A stretch of 64,000 bases of DNA. Origin: Saccharibacillus sp. CPCC 101409 (lineage in GTDB: Bacteria > Bacillota > Bacilli > Paenibacillales > Paenibacillaceae). Under the pieces are notes generated by a model, which searched no databases, had not been told where the DNA came from, and saw only the letters and a program-made list of their open reading frames with translations. Below, one piece after another: positions 42,805 through 50,856 of the stretch (its first letter is position 1; the number at the start of each line of letters is the position of its first letter). Location of the stretch: the NCBI RefSeq assembly GCF_030518235.1, contig NZ_JAULSA010000012.1, positions 1-64,000 of the forward strand, written 5' to 3'. The position numbers and the translations under genes are program-made.

Positions 42805-43800
42805 ATGATGAACAATCAAGAGAATTCTTCCGCAAACGCGCGGCGCAAAGTCATTATCGATACGGATACGGCGGGAGACGATACGATCGCGATCCTGACC
42901 GCGCTGCATCATTTCGACGTGCTGGGCATTATGATGACGGGCGGCAACGTGCAGTTCGACCAGGAGGTCGAAAATGCGCTGTACACGATCCAGGTCGCCG
43001 GCAAAGGCGGACCGGACGGGCGGATCCCCGTGTACAAAGGCTGCGAGCGTCCGCTGCTGTCGCCGTGGAATTCGCCGCAGCATCTCACCGTCGAAGACGT
43101 GCACGGCAGCGACGGGATGGGCGGAGCGAATTTCCCGCCGGCGATCCAGCGTCCGGCCGAAGGCCACGCCGTCGACTTCCTGATCGAAACGGTGCATAAC
43201 CATCCCGGCGAAGTAACGCTGCTCGCGATCGCGCCGTTGACCAATATCGCGATGGCGATCCAGAAAGACCCGACGATTGTGCCGGAAATCGCGCATCTGT
43301 ACGTAATGGGCGGCACCAACAACGCGCTCGGCAATATCACGCCGGCGGCGGAATACAACTTCTATACCGATCCGGAAGCGGCCAGCCTGGTGCTGAATTC
43401 CGGTATTCCGACCACGATGGTGGGCTGGGAAATGTGCACCGGCTTCTCGCTGATGGACGACGACGATCATGCGGAGATCGCAAGTCTCGGCACATCGGGC
43501 GCCCGCTTTTTCTCCGCCGTGAACAAGGTCGTGATGCAGTTCAACAAAACGGTGCACCGCCTCGGCGGCACGACGCATCCCGACACGCTGCTGATGGCGG
43601 TCGCGGCGAACGAAGCGGTCATGACGCGCTCGAGCGATTATTTTGTGGATGTGGAAACGAAAGGGCAATGGACGCGCGGCTACAGCGTGGTGGACGTGAA
43701 CGGACGCCTCGGCCGGCGGCCGAACGCGCGGGTATGCGAAGGAATCGACCGGCCGCTGTTCAGGTCGATGCTGCTGGACGTGCTGGGCGCGATTAAGTAG
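42805..43800 (+). CDS. Nucleoside hydrolase (IUNH family), 331 aa
   Basis: Splits the N-glycosidic bond of ribonucleosides. KVIIDTDTAGDDTIAIL is the DTDxGxDD calcium-binding signature near residue 20. Later TNIAMAI and VMGGT-NNALGNITPAAEYNFYTDPEAA carry the ribose-binding Asn and Glu region, and the C-terminal Asp lies near PDTLL. No signal peptide. The site before ATG 42805 is a weak GAAGGGC. Base specificity is unknown. Confidence 0.9.
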   Translation: MMNNQENSSANARRKVIIDTDTAGDDTIAILTALHHFDVLGIMMTGGNVQFDQEVENALYTIQVAGKGGPDGRIPVYKGCERPLLSPWNSPQHLTVEDVHGSDGMGGANFPPAIQRPAEGHAVDFLIETVHNHPGEVTLLAIAPLTNIAMAIQKDPTIVPEIAHLYVMGGTNNALGNITPAAEYNFYTDPEAASLVLNSGIPTTMVGWEMCTGFSLMDDDDHAEIASLGTSGARFFSAVNKVVMQFNKTVHRLGGTTHPDTLLMAVAANEAVMTRSSDYFVDVETKGQWTRGYSVVDVNGRLGRRPNARVCEGIDRPLFRSMLLDVLGAIK

Positions 43801-43957
43801 AAGCGCAATACCGCTTGAAGCATCGAATTCGCCGTCTGATTGAACGCGCCGCAAATCGAGTAATGATTAACGGAAGCTTGACCGCGCGGCTGTCCGCCGA
43901 TATTCGATACGTTCCGGGCGAAGCCGCGCGTTTTGCCGGTTATAAGGAGGACGGGGC

Positions 43958-45349
43958 ATGAAACGGCAGGCTGTGCATATGGATAAACAGATCGTCAAGA
44001 CGGTCCGGCTGGACTATCAGTTATACGTGCCGGCCGGGTACGAACAGGACGAATCGGCTTCCTGGCCGCTTATTTTGTATCTGCACGGAGCGGGAGGCAG
44101 CGGGCCCGATCGCGATCAGCTGAGAAAAGAAGGGCTGCCGCAGCGCGTGGAATCGGGTTCCGGCCTGCCTTTCTTCGTTGCGGCTCCGCACTGCCCGCTC
44201 GGTTCGTTCTGGAATACGATGGAAGACGAACTGCTGGCGATGCTGGACGATCTCTCGCGGGCGTGGCGGATCGACGACAGCCGCCTGTATCTTACGGGCT
44301 TCAGCATGGGCGCTTACGGCGTCTGGAATCTGGCCGACCGTCATCCGCAGCGCTTCGCGGCGGTTGCGCCCGTGTCAGGCGGCGGCGATCCCGCGCATTC
44401 CAAGCGGCTGAGCGATATGCCGGCCTGGATCTTCCACGGCGAAGCGGACGAGGTCATCCGTTCGTCGGAATCGCTGAAAATGGCGGAAGCGATGCGGGAA
44501 GCCGGCGCGGAAGTGGAGCTGACGCTGTATCCCGGCGTCGGTCACGACTGCTGGAAAAACGTATATGCGAACGAAGGGTTGTACCGCTGGTTCCTGGAGC
44601 ATTCGCGAACCGGCGGGCGGCGGAACGACAAGGAGGACGACATGAAGGAAAGCAAGCTCGAATGGCGGGAGCACAGCGGAAGCGCGCAAAGCGAAGTCCG
44701 GTCTGCAAACAGCGTAAACGACGTAAGCGGCTCAACCGGAGCAGCGGCAAATCCACTTTCCGCAAACGCCGCTCCCAAACTGCCGGAGCTGATCTTTTTG
44801 CCCGACGGCACCGAAAGGCTCAAGATCGTTCCGATCGAAGAAGCGGATATCGACGAGATGCTGGAGCTGGAACTGCGGAACAAAGAGTTTTTCAGCCGGT
44901 TCTCTCCGGTGCGCGACGATTCTTTCTATACGCGCGAAGCCCAGGAGAAAAGAATTCGTACGATGGCGGAAGCGGCCAGGCACGACGAACGCTATCAGTT
45001 CACGGTGCGCGAACGGGAGTCCGGCCGGCTGGTCGGCGTCACCGATCTGACCGGCATTCAGCGCGGATCGCTGCAAGGCGCCTGGATCGGCTACTTTATG
45101 GACCGGTCCTGCAACGGCAAAGGCTATATGACCGAAGCGGTCCGTTATACGGTGCGCTATGCGTTCGAAGTGCTGGCGCTGCACCGGATCGAAGCCGGCG
45201 TGATGCCGCATAACGAGCCTTCGCTGCGCGTGCTGGCCAAAGCCGGGTTCGAGCGTGAAGGCATTTCGCGCAAAAACGTCAAGATCAACGGCAGATGGCG
45301 CGATCATGTGCTGCTGGCGATCCTGAATCCGAAAGACGACGAAGAATAA
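43958..45349 (+). CDS. Fusion of an alpha/beta-hydrolase esterase and a RimJ/RimL-type acetyltransferase, 463 aa
   Basis: Residues ~10-215 are a phospholipase/carboxylesterase-like hydrolase: LHGAGGSGP oxyanion loop, GFSMGAYG with Ser116, Asp164 in GEADEV and His196 in GVGHDCW. A polar linker (~217-270) joins a GNAT domain (residues ~275-460) with LVGVTDLTGI, the acetyl-CoA loop in SCNGKGYMTEAVRY and a typical RimJ end HRIEAGVMPHNEPSLRVLAKAGFEREG. AAGGAGG at 44630-44636 sits eight codons-worth of linker before an in-frame ATG at 44642 (Met229), so the GNAT part may also be made alone. It appears to be a two-gene operon fused by stop loss. Confidence 0.85.
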   Translation: MKRQAVHMDKQIVKTVRLDYQLYVPAGYEQDESASWPLILYLHGAGGSGPDRDQLRKEGLPQRVESGSGLPFFVAAPHCPLGSFWNTMEDELLAMLDDLSRAWRIDDSRLYLTGFSMGAYGVWNLADRHPQRFAAVAPVSGGGDPAHSKRLSDMPAWIFHGEADEVIRSSESLKMAEAMREAGAEVELTLYPGVGHDCWKNVYANEGLYRWFLEHSRTGGRRNDKEDDMKESKLEWREHSGSAQSEVRSANSVNDVSGSTGAAANPLSANAAPKLPELIFLPDGTERLKIVPIEEADIDEMLELELRNKEFFSRFSPVRDDSFYTREAQEKRIRTMAEAARHDERYQFTVRERESGRLVGVTDLTGIQRGSLQGAWIGYFMDRSCNGKGYMTEAVRYTVRYAFEVLALHRIEAGVMPHNEPSLRVLAKAGFEREGISRKNVKINGRWRDHVLLAILNPKDDEE

Positions 45350-45366
45350 AAGGAGGGTGAGCGGAT

Positions 45367-45657
45367 ATGGTGATTACGGACGAAGCCGGCGCGTTTATCC
45401 GGGCGGAAATGGACAAGACGGGCATCTCGACGCTGAGAGTGCTTTCCAGCGGACGAAGCTGCTCCTGCTGCGGTCCGGGATTCATCGTCAAGCTCGGTCC
45501 CGCCGAAACGAACGACCGGCTTTGCACCGTGAACGGGCTGGAAGTCGCTTACGAACCGCACGCGGTGAGTTTCGTCGAGTCGGTTACGCTGGATCTGCTG
45601 GACAACGAGCGGGGACGCAGGCTTGTGATGCGGAGCGAGGACCGCTGCGCGCTGTAG
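45367..45657 (+). CDS. HesB/IscA-like iron-sulfur family protein, 96 aa
   Basis: A small protein with the FeS-biogenesis fold outline: VITDEAGAFIRAEM start, and a Cys cluster SCSCCGPGF at residues ~32-40 in place of the usual spread CxnCGC of IscA. Bacillota have several such HesB-like paralogues of unknown role. It starts at ATG 45367 after AAGGAGGG, 17 bases behind the esterase-GNAT gene, probably cotranscribed. Confidence 0.7.
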   Translation: MVITDEAGAFIRAEMDKTGISTLRVLSSGRSCSCCGPGFIVKLGPAETNDRLCTVNGLEVAYEPHAVSFVESVTLDLLDNERGRRLVMRSEDRCAL

Positions 45658-45732
45658 AACGGGCGGCCTGCTGTGAAAAAAACGGGCGGGTGCGCTGTAT
45701 TCCGGCGCGGAGAAAGGAGCGATACACGTTTT

Positions 45733-46386
45733 ATGTCTGTAAGCGAAGTGTTGGATATATTTAACGAGCGTCACGAACGGATCGGTACCGCGCCGCGCGG
45801 CGAAGTCCACGAACGCGGGCTGTGGCATCAGGTGTTTCACTGCTGGATCGTGTCGGGTTCGGCGGAGTCGGGCCGGCATATTCTGTTCCAGCTGCGTCAT
45901 CCGGACAAAGAAACGTTTCCGGACAAGCTGGATACGTCGAGCGCCGGTCATCTGCTGGCGGGCGAAGCGCCGGAGGACGGCGTGCGCGAGCTGGAAGAAG
46001 AACTGGGCCTGGTTATTCCGTACGAAAAGCTGATTTACTGCGGTCTGCACCGCGAGGAATACCGGATCTCCGAGCATTATATGGACCGGGAGTTTACCCA
46101 CGTCCATCTGGCCGTTTGCGACCTGCCGCTTGAGCGGTACAGCGTGCAGCGCAGCGAAGTCAGCGGATTGTTTTGGCTGGACTCGCGGGACTTTCGGGAG
46201 CTGGTTCGCGGCGAACGCGACCGCGCGCGGGCCGAAGGCGTCGTTTACGACGATCGGCTGCGGCCGATACGCGAGGAGCGCCTGGTTTCGCTGGACGATT
46301 TCACTGCGAATACCGCCGATTATTACGAGCTGCTGTTCGGTGCGCTGAGTAGACTGGAGAGCGGCGGCTTCTTATCCGGGAATTGA
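45733..46386 (+). CDS. Nudix hydrolase (YfcD/IPP-isomerase-like group), 217 aa
   Basis: The protein opens VLDIFNERHERIGTAPRGEVH and has LWHQVFHCWIV, as in YfcD/Idi-like Nudix enzymes. The Nudix box is GHLLAGE then APEDGV then RELEEELGL. The middle spacer is six residues instead of the canonical seven, so the loop is one residue short while the REx2EE metal ligands are kept. ATG 45733 has AAAGGAGC about 12 bases before it, a long spacing. The substrate is unknown, probably a nucleoside or isoprenoid diphosphate. Confidence 0.8.
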   Translation: MSVSEVLDIFNERHERIGTAPRGEVHERGLWHQVFHCWIVSGSAESGRHILFQLRHPDKETFPDKLDTSSAGHLLAGEAPEDGVRELEEELGLVIPYEKLIYCGLHREEYRISEHYMDREFTHVHLAVCDLPLERYSVQRSEVSGLFWLDSRDFRELVRGERDRARAEGVVYDDRLRPIREERLVSLDDFTANTADYYELLFGALSRLESGGFLSGN

Positions 46387-46425
46387 GGACAATCGATTGC
46401 AGCTGATCAAAAGGAGGCGGTTTCC

Positions 46426-47061
46426 GTGAGCGAATTTACATGGGGTCATCTGATTTTGAACCGGGATCTTGATAAAGTCGAAGCGTTCCGGCCGGTAAAA
46501 GTAAAAACGTTGAATGATAAATGGAGTGTGTTTTTTACCCCGGAATCCCGCATCGGCGACGACCGTACGGCCGAAGTGCTGAAAGCGGAGTCGGATATTC
46601 CGATACTGAGTTTCGAAAATGCGGGAGATTACGGTTGGGGATTCGCGATTACGCGCGGCGGCAAAGTGCTTTCCCGATTCGAGCTTTCGTATATGGCGGA
46701 AGATCAGGATTTGGTTGAGCTGACGGAACGCGATTATCCCGGCGAAGAACCTTCCGAGCTGCTGTATATGAGCGAGAACAGCTCGAAGATTTATGCGGAA
46801 ATGCTGGGAAAACTTCGAGCCGTTTATCCTCTGCGGCAGCGTATCGAAAAGTGGCTGGCGCCGTTTTCGGCCGATGCTTTTCGCGAGTTCGATTTGTCCG
46901 AGGAACAGGTCGAACGTATCGGCAGGCTGTTGAATGCGGATCATTTGACGCAGGTATGGGAAAAAGAAGTTTTGAAGATCGTCGAACAATTCAAAGAAAT
47001 CGTCGGCATCGAAGAAATGAACTGGATCTCGCCGGATTACGAGGACGAGGACGAAGATTGA
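46426..47061 (+). CDS. Unrecognised cytoplasmic protein, 211 aa
   Basis: No signal or membrane segment. A mixed alpha/beta N-terminal half (WGHLILNRDLDKVEAF, FAITRGGKVLSRFELSY) is followed by a helical C-terminal part and an acidic end EYEDEDED-like (DYEDEDED). GTG 46426 follows AAAGGAGGCGG. Composition and spacing look like those of a real gene, and a terminator follows at 47088. I do not recognise a family; it resembles the soluble SMI1/immunity-type singletons only in size and acidity. Confidence 0.7.
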   Translation: MSEFTWGHLILNRDLDKVEAFRPVKVKTLNDKWSVFFTPESRIGDDRTAEVLKAESDIPILSFENAGDYGWGFAITRGGKVLSRFELSYMAEDQDLVELTERDYPGEEPSELLYMSENSSKIYAEMLGKLRAVYPLRQRIEKWLAPFSADAFREFDLSEEQVERIGRLLNADHLTQVWEKEVLKIVEQFKEIVGIEEMNWISPDYEDEDED

Positions 47062-47087
47062 TTCTCAAAAAAGGATATGCAGTAAGC

Positions 47088-47117
47088 AAGCCGGCCCGTT
47101 TTAAGAGCCGGCTTTTT
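47088..47117 (+). terminator. Terminator
   Basis: AAGCCGGC pairs with GCCGGCTT, then TTT, just after the unknown gene. Confidence 0.8.
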
Positions 47118-47181
47118 GGCGCGTCCGCGAATTTGCAAATCGCAGGGTCGAGAACGAACGGACAGCATTTATATTGCTTTT

Positions 47182-47200
47182 TATATTATCGGATGATATA
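47182..47200 (+). promoter_or_regulatory. Candidate operator in the YhgE-like/PadR promoter
   Basis: TATATTATC (47182-47190) and GATGATATA (47192-47200) form an inverted repeat with one mismatch. GATATAT is repeated again near 47225. The stretch 47163-47235 is strikingly A/T rich for this genome and probably holds the promoter. The PadR protein encoded in the next gene but one is the candidate binder. Confidence 0.45.
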
Positions 47201-47243
47201 TTTCAATTGTTAATATAAACAAACGATATATAGGAGTGAGGAA

Positions 47244-48401
47244 ATGTCCGATTCGATCCTGCTTAAACTTTTCAGAAATCCGCTCGTCATCATCGGGATG
47301 ATTACCGCCGTGCTGTTTCAGGTTTTTTTTAGTCTGATCTGGATTACGGGTTACGATCATGTGTCCGACCGGGTAGACCGGCTCAAGATTGCAATTGTCA
47401 ATGAAGACGGGACGGCTTCGGCGGAGATCGCCGCGAAGATCGCGAGCGCATTGAGCTTTCGAACCGAGACGTCTTTGACGCGCGAACAAGCGGAAGACGC
47501 GCTGGAGAAGCGCGACGTCCGGATGATCGTGACGCTGCCCGCAGGCTTCGCGTCGGCGCTTGCCGGCGGCGGACAGCCGGCTTCGGTCCGCTACGAGATC
47601 AACCAGTCGAATCCGCAGATGGCGACCGGCGCGATGCAGACGGCGGCGCAGCGTATCACGGCCGCGCTGAACGAGCAGGCGCGGGGAACAGCGGTGTCGC
47701 AAACGCTCCGCGCGCTGCGGCTGCCGCAGGCCCAGGCCGAAGCGGTGCAAACAAGCGCGCAGACCCGCGTGACCGCGGAGATGCAAACCGTCCATCCGGT
47801 GGATAATTTCGTGCAGACGATGATTCCGCTGATGGTCGTAACGGCTTCTTATACCGGGGCCATGCTGCTGGCCATGAATCTGAACAAAGCGGCTGCCGGC
47901 CTGGCTTTCTCGACCGGAAAATGGAAGCTGCTCGGCGCGCGCTATGTTCTGATGGCTTTCACGGCTTTGATCGCTTCGCTGATCGGGACCGCGATGAATA
48001 CGGCGCTGGGCGCGCTGCCCATGGCTTCTTTCCTGCCGTTCTGGATGTTCGAATTCCTGATCCTGCTTGCCTGCATGATCGTCGCGCAGCTCGGTCTGCT
48101 GCTGCTCGGCGAAATGGGCGCCTGGCTGAATATCGCGCTGCTGTCGCTGCAGATGCTGTCTTCCGGCGCCACGATTCCGCGCGATGTGCTGCCGCCGTTC
48201 TATCATGCGGTGGGCCGGTTCTTCCCGGCTTACCACGCGGTTAACGGCATTATGGACCTGGTGATCGGCGGCAGCGGTCTGGCGCGCAGCGCGGGAATGC
48301 TTGCGCTGATCGGAGCGGCCGGCATCGCGCTCAGCCTGTTTGCCACCGCGCTGCGCCGCGCGCCCGGTCGTCGCGTCGAACCGACTTCCGCGGCGGTGTA
48401 A
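47244..48401 (+). CDS. YhgE/Pip-like ABC-2 type membrane protein, 385 aa
   Basis: One N-terminal membrane helix (NPLVIIGMITAVLFQVFFSLIWI), a ~170-residue extracytoplasmic domain with VNEDGTASAEIAAKI typical of YhgE/Pip proteins, then five C-terminal helices (residues ~190-370). The family includes phage-infection proteins and ABC-2 exporters of small hydrophobic compounds; no ATPase gene is adjacent. ATG 47244 follows AGGAGTGAGG. The PadR gene downstream suggests regulated export or envelope stress. Confidence 0.75.
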   Translation: MSDSILLKLFRNPLVIIGMITAVLFQVFFSLIWITGYDHVSDRVDRLKIAIVNEDGTASAEIAAKIASALSFRTETSLTREQAEDALEKRDVRMIVTLPAGFASALAGGGQPASVRYEINQSNPQMATGAMQTAAQRITAALNEQARGTAVSQTLRALRLPQAQAEAVQTSAQTRVTAEMQTVHPVDNFVQTMIPLMVVTASYTGAMLLAMNLNKAAAGLAFSTGKWKLLGARYVLMAFTALIASLIGTAMNTALGALPMASFLPFWMFEFLILLACMIVAQLGLLLLGEMGAWLNIALLSLQMLSSGATIPRDVLPPFYHAVGRFFPAYHAVNGIMDLVIGGSGLARSAGMLALIGAAGIALSLFATALRRAPGRRVEPTSAAV

Positions 48402-48415
48402 TTCCCGCTTTTCCG

Positions 48416-48445
48416 GCGGGCCTCTTTCATTGAGGCCCGCTCTTT
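48416..48445 (+). terminator. Terminator/attenuator between the YhgE-like and padR genes
   Basis: GCGGGCCTC pairs with GAGGCCCGC, followed by TCTTTGTT. The weak T-run suggests partial termination. Confidence 0.65.
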
Positions 48446-48486
48446 GTTGTGTTAAGTTAATAAGACAGAAAGGAGCGTCTGTCGAT

Positions 48487-49011
48487 ATGAACGCGCAGGA
48501 CGTTATTCTGGGACTGCTCAGCGAGCAGCCCCGGACCGGATACGAGATCAAACGGCATTTCGAACAATTTTTTTCTTTCTTTTTCGACGCCAGCTACGGA
48601 ACGATTTATCCGACGCTGATCAAGATGGAGAAAGCGGAGCTGATTACCAAAGAAGCGGTGCGGCAGGAAGGCAAGCCGGACAAAAACGTCTATACGATCA
48701 CGCCGGCGGGGCGGCAGCGGTTCGAACGATATCTGCATGCTCCGGCCGCCAAAGAAGTGCTGCGCTCCGACTTTCTGATGCACCTTTACTTCGGACAGAC
48801 GGCGGGCGAAGAAGCGGTAAAGGATCTGCTGCTCGGCGAGATCGAAGCCAAACGCGGATTGTACGAAGATCTTCAGCGCAAGCTGGAGCGGCTGGAAGAA
48901 GGCAAAGCGCTGACGCGCTATCAGAAGATGAGCATTCAGATCGGGCTGGCGCAGTACCGGGCGACGATCGATCATCTGAACGAACTGCTCAAGGAAGAGT
49001 TCGGTTCATGA
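48487..49011 (+). CDS. PadR-family transcriptional regulator, 174 aa
   Basis: PadR winged helix at ~1-85 (GLLSEQPRTGYEIKRHF, SYGTIYPTLIKMEKAELI, KNVYTITPAGRQRF) followed by the helical Vir-like C-terminal dimerisation domain. ATG 48487 follows AAAGGAGCG. It overlaps the next gene by four bases. It probably regulates the YhgE-like gene upstream through the palindrome at 47182. Confidence 0.87.
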   Translation: MNAQDVILGLLSEQPRTGYEIKRHFEQFFSFFFDASYGTIYPTLIKMEKAELITKEAVRQEGKPDKNVYTITPAGRQRFERYLHAPAAKEVLRSDFLMHLYFGQTAGEEAVKDLLLGEIEAKRGLYEDLQRKLERLEEGKALTRYQKMSIQIGLAQYRATIDHLNELLKEEFGS

Positions 49012-49964
49012 GCCATCCTTTTGCCCGGCGCATCCAGGAAGTCTATCCCGAGATGCCGATCGCGGATGTGCAGTCCGAACGCCTGGCGCAGCATTACTTT
49101 GTCCTGACGATCAATCAGTCGCTGGTGTTCCGCGTGGCGAGGGACGATGCGGGCGCCGCCGCGTTGAAGCGGGAAACGGAATTTCTGCTGCCGGCGGTCG
49201 GCCGGGCGGTCGCGCTGCCGGTTCCGCAGCCGGCGTACGCGGCGTTCGAACGCATGGAGGCGGGAGCCGCTTTTATGGGGTACCCGCGGATAGCGGGAGA
49301 GCCGCTGTGGCCGGAAGAACTGTCCGCCGGGGACTTGGCGGCCTATACGGACCGCGCCGCCGAGGATCTGGCGGAGTTCCTGCACGGGCTGCACGCGATC
49401 GAGCCGCGGACGCTGCCGCCGGAATTCGCCGATGGCGATAGCGGGTTCGCCGCGGAAGGACAAAGCGCACGCTTGGCAAGCTCGGCCGGAGGGGACGGCC
49501 GGGAAGCGGTAAGGCTGTCGGTGCCGCGGCTTTACGCGCGGATTCAAACCGAATTGTTTCCGCTGATGAGCGCAGCGATCCGCGACCGGGCCGAGCGCGA
49601 CTTCGGCGGCTTTCTGCGCCGGTCGGCCGAGCAGCTTCCGCCCCGGGCGCTGATTCACGGCGCTATGGGGCCGGTACATATTCTGCACAGCGGCGGGGAA
49701 CCGGGGATTTCCGGTATCGTCGGCTTCGGTTCGGCCCGCTTCGGCGATCCGGCCGAAGATCTGGCGGGCATTCTGGCCGGGTACGGCGAAGCGTTCTTCC
49801 TCAACTGCCTTGAGCGCTATCCGGGCGGAGACGCGCTGGAAGAACGCGCTCGCTTCCACGCCCGCGTTTTTCCGCTGCGCGAAGCGCTGTACGGGCTGGA
49901 CGGCGGAGACGAAGACTCGCTGGGCTTCGGCATGCAAGCTTACGAAAAGGAGCAAATCCGATGA
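49008..49964 (+). CDS. Aminoglycoside phosphotransferase-fold protein lacking catalytic residues, 318 aa
   Basis: It follows the APH/choline-kinase fold order. FRVARDD and LKRETEFLLPAV are the N-lobe strand and helix. At residues 217-224 HGAMGPVH stands where kinases have HGDxxxxN, so the catalytic Asp is Ala219 and the Asn is His224. At 236-248 GIVGFGSARFGDPA replaces GIIDFGDAxxGDPA, so the magnesium-binding Asp is Gly239. The fold is kept but all three key residues are gone, indicating a pseudokinase or a binding role. It starts at ATG 49008, overlapping the padR stop, and overlaps the next gene by four bases. Confidence 0.8.
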   Translation: MSHPFARRIQEVYPEMPIADVQSERLAQHYFVLTINQSLVFRVARDDAGAAALKRETEFLLPAVGRAVALPVPQPAYAAFERMEAGAAFMGYPRIAGEPLWPEELSAGDLAAYTDRAAEDLAEFLHGLHAIEPRTLPPEFADGDSGFAAEGQSARLASSAGGDGREAVRLSVPRLYARIQTELFPLMSAAIRDRAERDFGGFLRRSAEQLPPRALIHGAMGPVHILHSGGEPGISGIVGFGSARFGDPAEDLAGILAGYGEAFFLNCLERYPGGDALEERARFHARVFPLREALYGLDGGDEDSLGFGMQAYEKEQIR

Positions 49965-50569
49965 CATTCAAATCGTTCGAATCCGATCATTCCGCCGAGA
50001 TCGGCGCCATGTTCACTTCGCCGGACGCGCGCAGCGAGTACGAGCTTCGGCTGCTGCGCGTGGCGCGGGAACTGCGCCCCGCGCGTCCGCCCGCTCCGTG
50101 GCGCGCTTCGGCGGCCGATATCCCCGCGGCCGGAGCGATCGCCTGCGGCTGGGACGAAGAAGAGAATTTTCTGCTGATCAGCGGATCGGGCTACAGCCTG
50201 AATCGTCCGGATACCGGCGCGCGTCTGCTGCGCGACCGCGACGCCGTCCGGGCGATGGCGGCGTTCTCGCCGGATTCGCTTGCGTTTACGCCGCCGCACG
50301 GCGGCCGTCCGATTGCCGTGTACGGATTCGAAGCGGGCGGCGGCTGCCGCCTGACGCAGGACGGCTGGCGCGCGGAGACCCTCTATCCGTGGTGGCCGCG
50401 CGCGTCGGTGATTCTGGAGAATGTATTCGAAGCCGGTTACGTCTATCTGGAACGGGCGGCGCTGCTCGATACCCGGCGGCTCGACGGTCCGCTGCTGTGC
50501 GGCTTTTCGCCTTCCGGCCGGCATCTGGCGATCCTCGGCTCGGGCGGGGCGCTGCTGTATTCCCGTTAA
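49961..50569 (+). CDS. Unrecognised protein, 202 aa, coupled to the pseudokinase gene
   Basis: Starts at ATG 49961 within the end of the previous gene, behind AAAGGAGC, so the two are translated together. No signal or membrane helix. Repeated beta-like stretches (GAIACGWDEEENFLLISGSGYSLN, FSPSGRHLAILGSGGALLYSR) suggest a beta-propeller-like or sandwich fold. I recognise no family. Its strict coupling to the degenerate phosphotransferase suggests a complex. Confidence 0.65.
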   Translation: MTFKSFESDHSAEIGAMFTSPDARSEYELRLLRVARELRPARPPAPWRASAADIPAAGAIACGWDEEENFLLISGSGYSLNRPDTGARLLRDRDAVRAMAAFSPDSLAFTPPHGGRPIAVYGFEAGGGCRLTQDGWRAETLYPWWPRASVILENVFEAGYVYLERAALLDTRRLDGPLLCGFSPSGRHLAILGSGGALLYSR

Positions 50570-50624
50570 AGTTAACGCTTTCTTCACTCCGCCTTAATAC
50601 TCTTCGAACACTTTTCCGTCACAA

Positions 50625-50826
50625 TAGGGCGTGTATTCAAACCTCGAAGGAAGCAGATTTGGCTGAATTTTCGTTCGATGCAAGGAACTTTTCCGAAGGC
50701 GTGCCGGGGCACGTCAAGGGAACGTGACGACGCCGTTGAATGAAGCGTACACGCTTTAGGTACGGTTCATTAGCGGGCGAAAAGGCAGCTAAAGATGCAC
50801 TTCAGTAGGTTTGAAGACATGCCCTA
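50625..50826 (+). repeat. Dispersed hairpin element R1, copy C (complete)
   Basis: Begins TAGGGCGTGTATTCAAACCT and ends AGGTTTGAAGACATGCCCTA, inverted repeats with three mismatches. It matches copy A over nearly its full visible length, contains one 38-bp unit near 50733, and shares its right part (GGGCGAAAAGGCAGCTAAAG) with copy B. It occupies most of the gap between two genes. Confidence 0.85.
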
Positions 50827-50856
50827 AGGAAACAGGGAAAAAGAGGAGTGGGAAAG

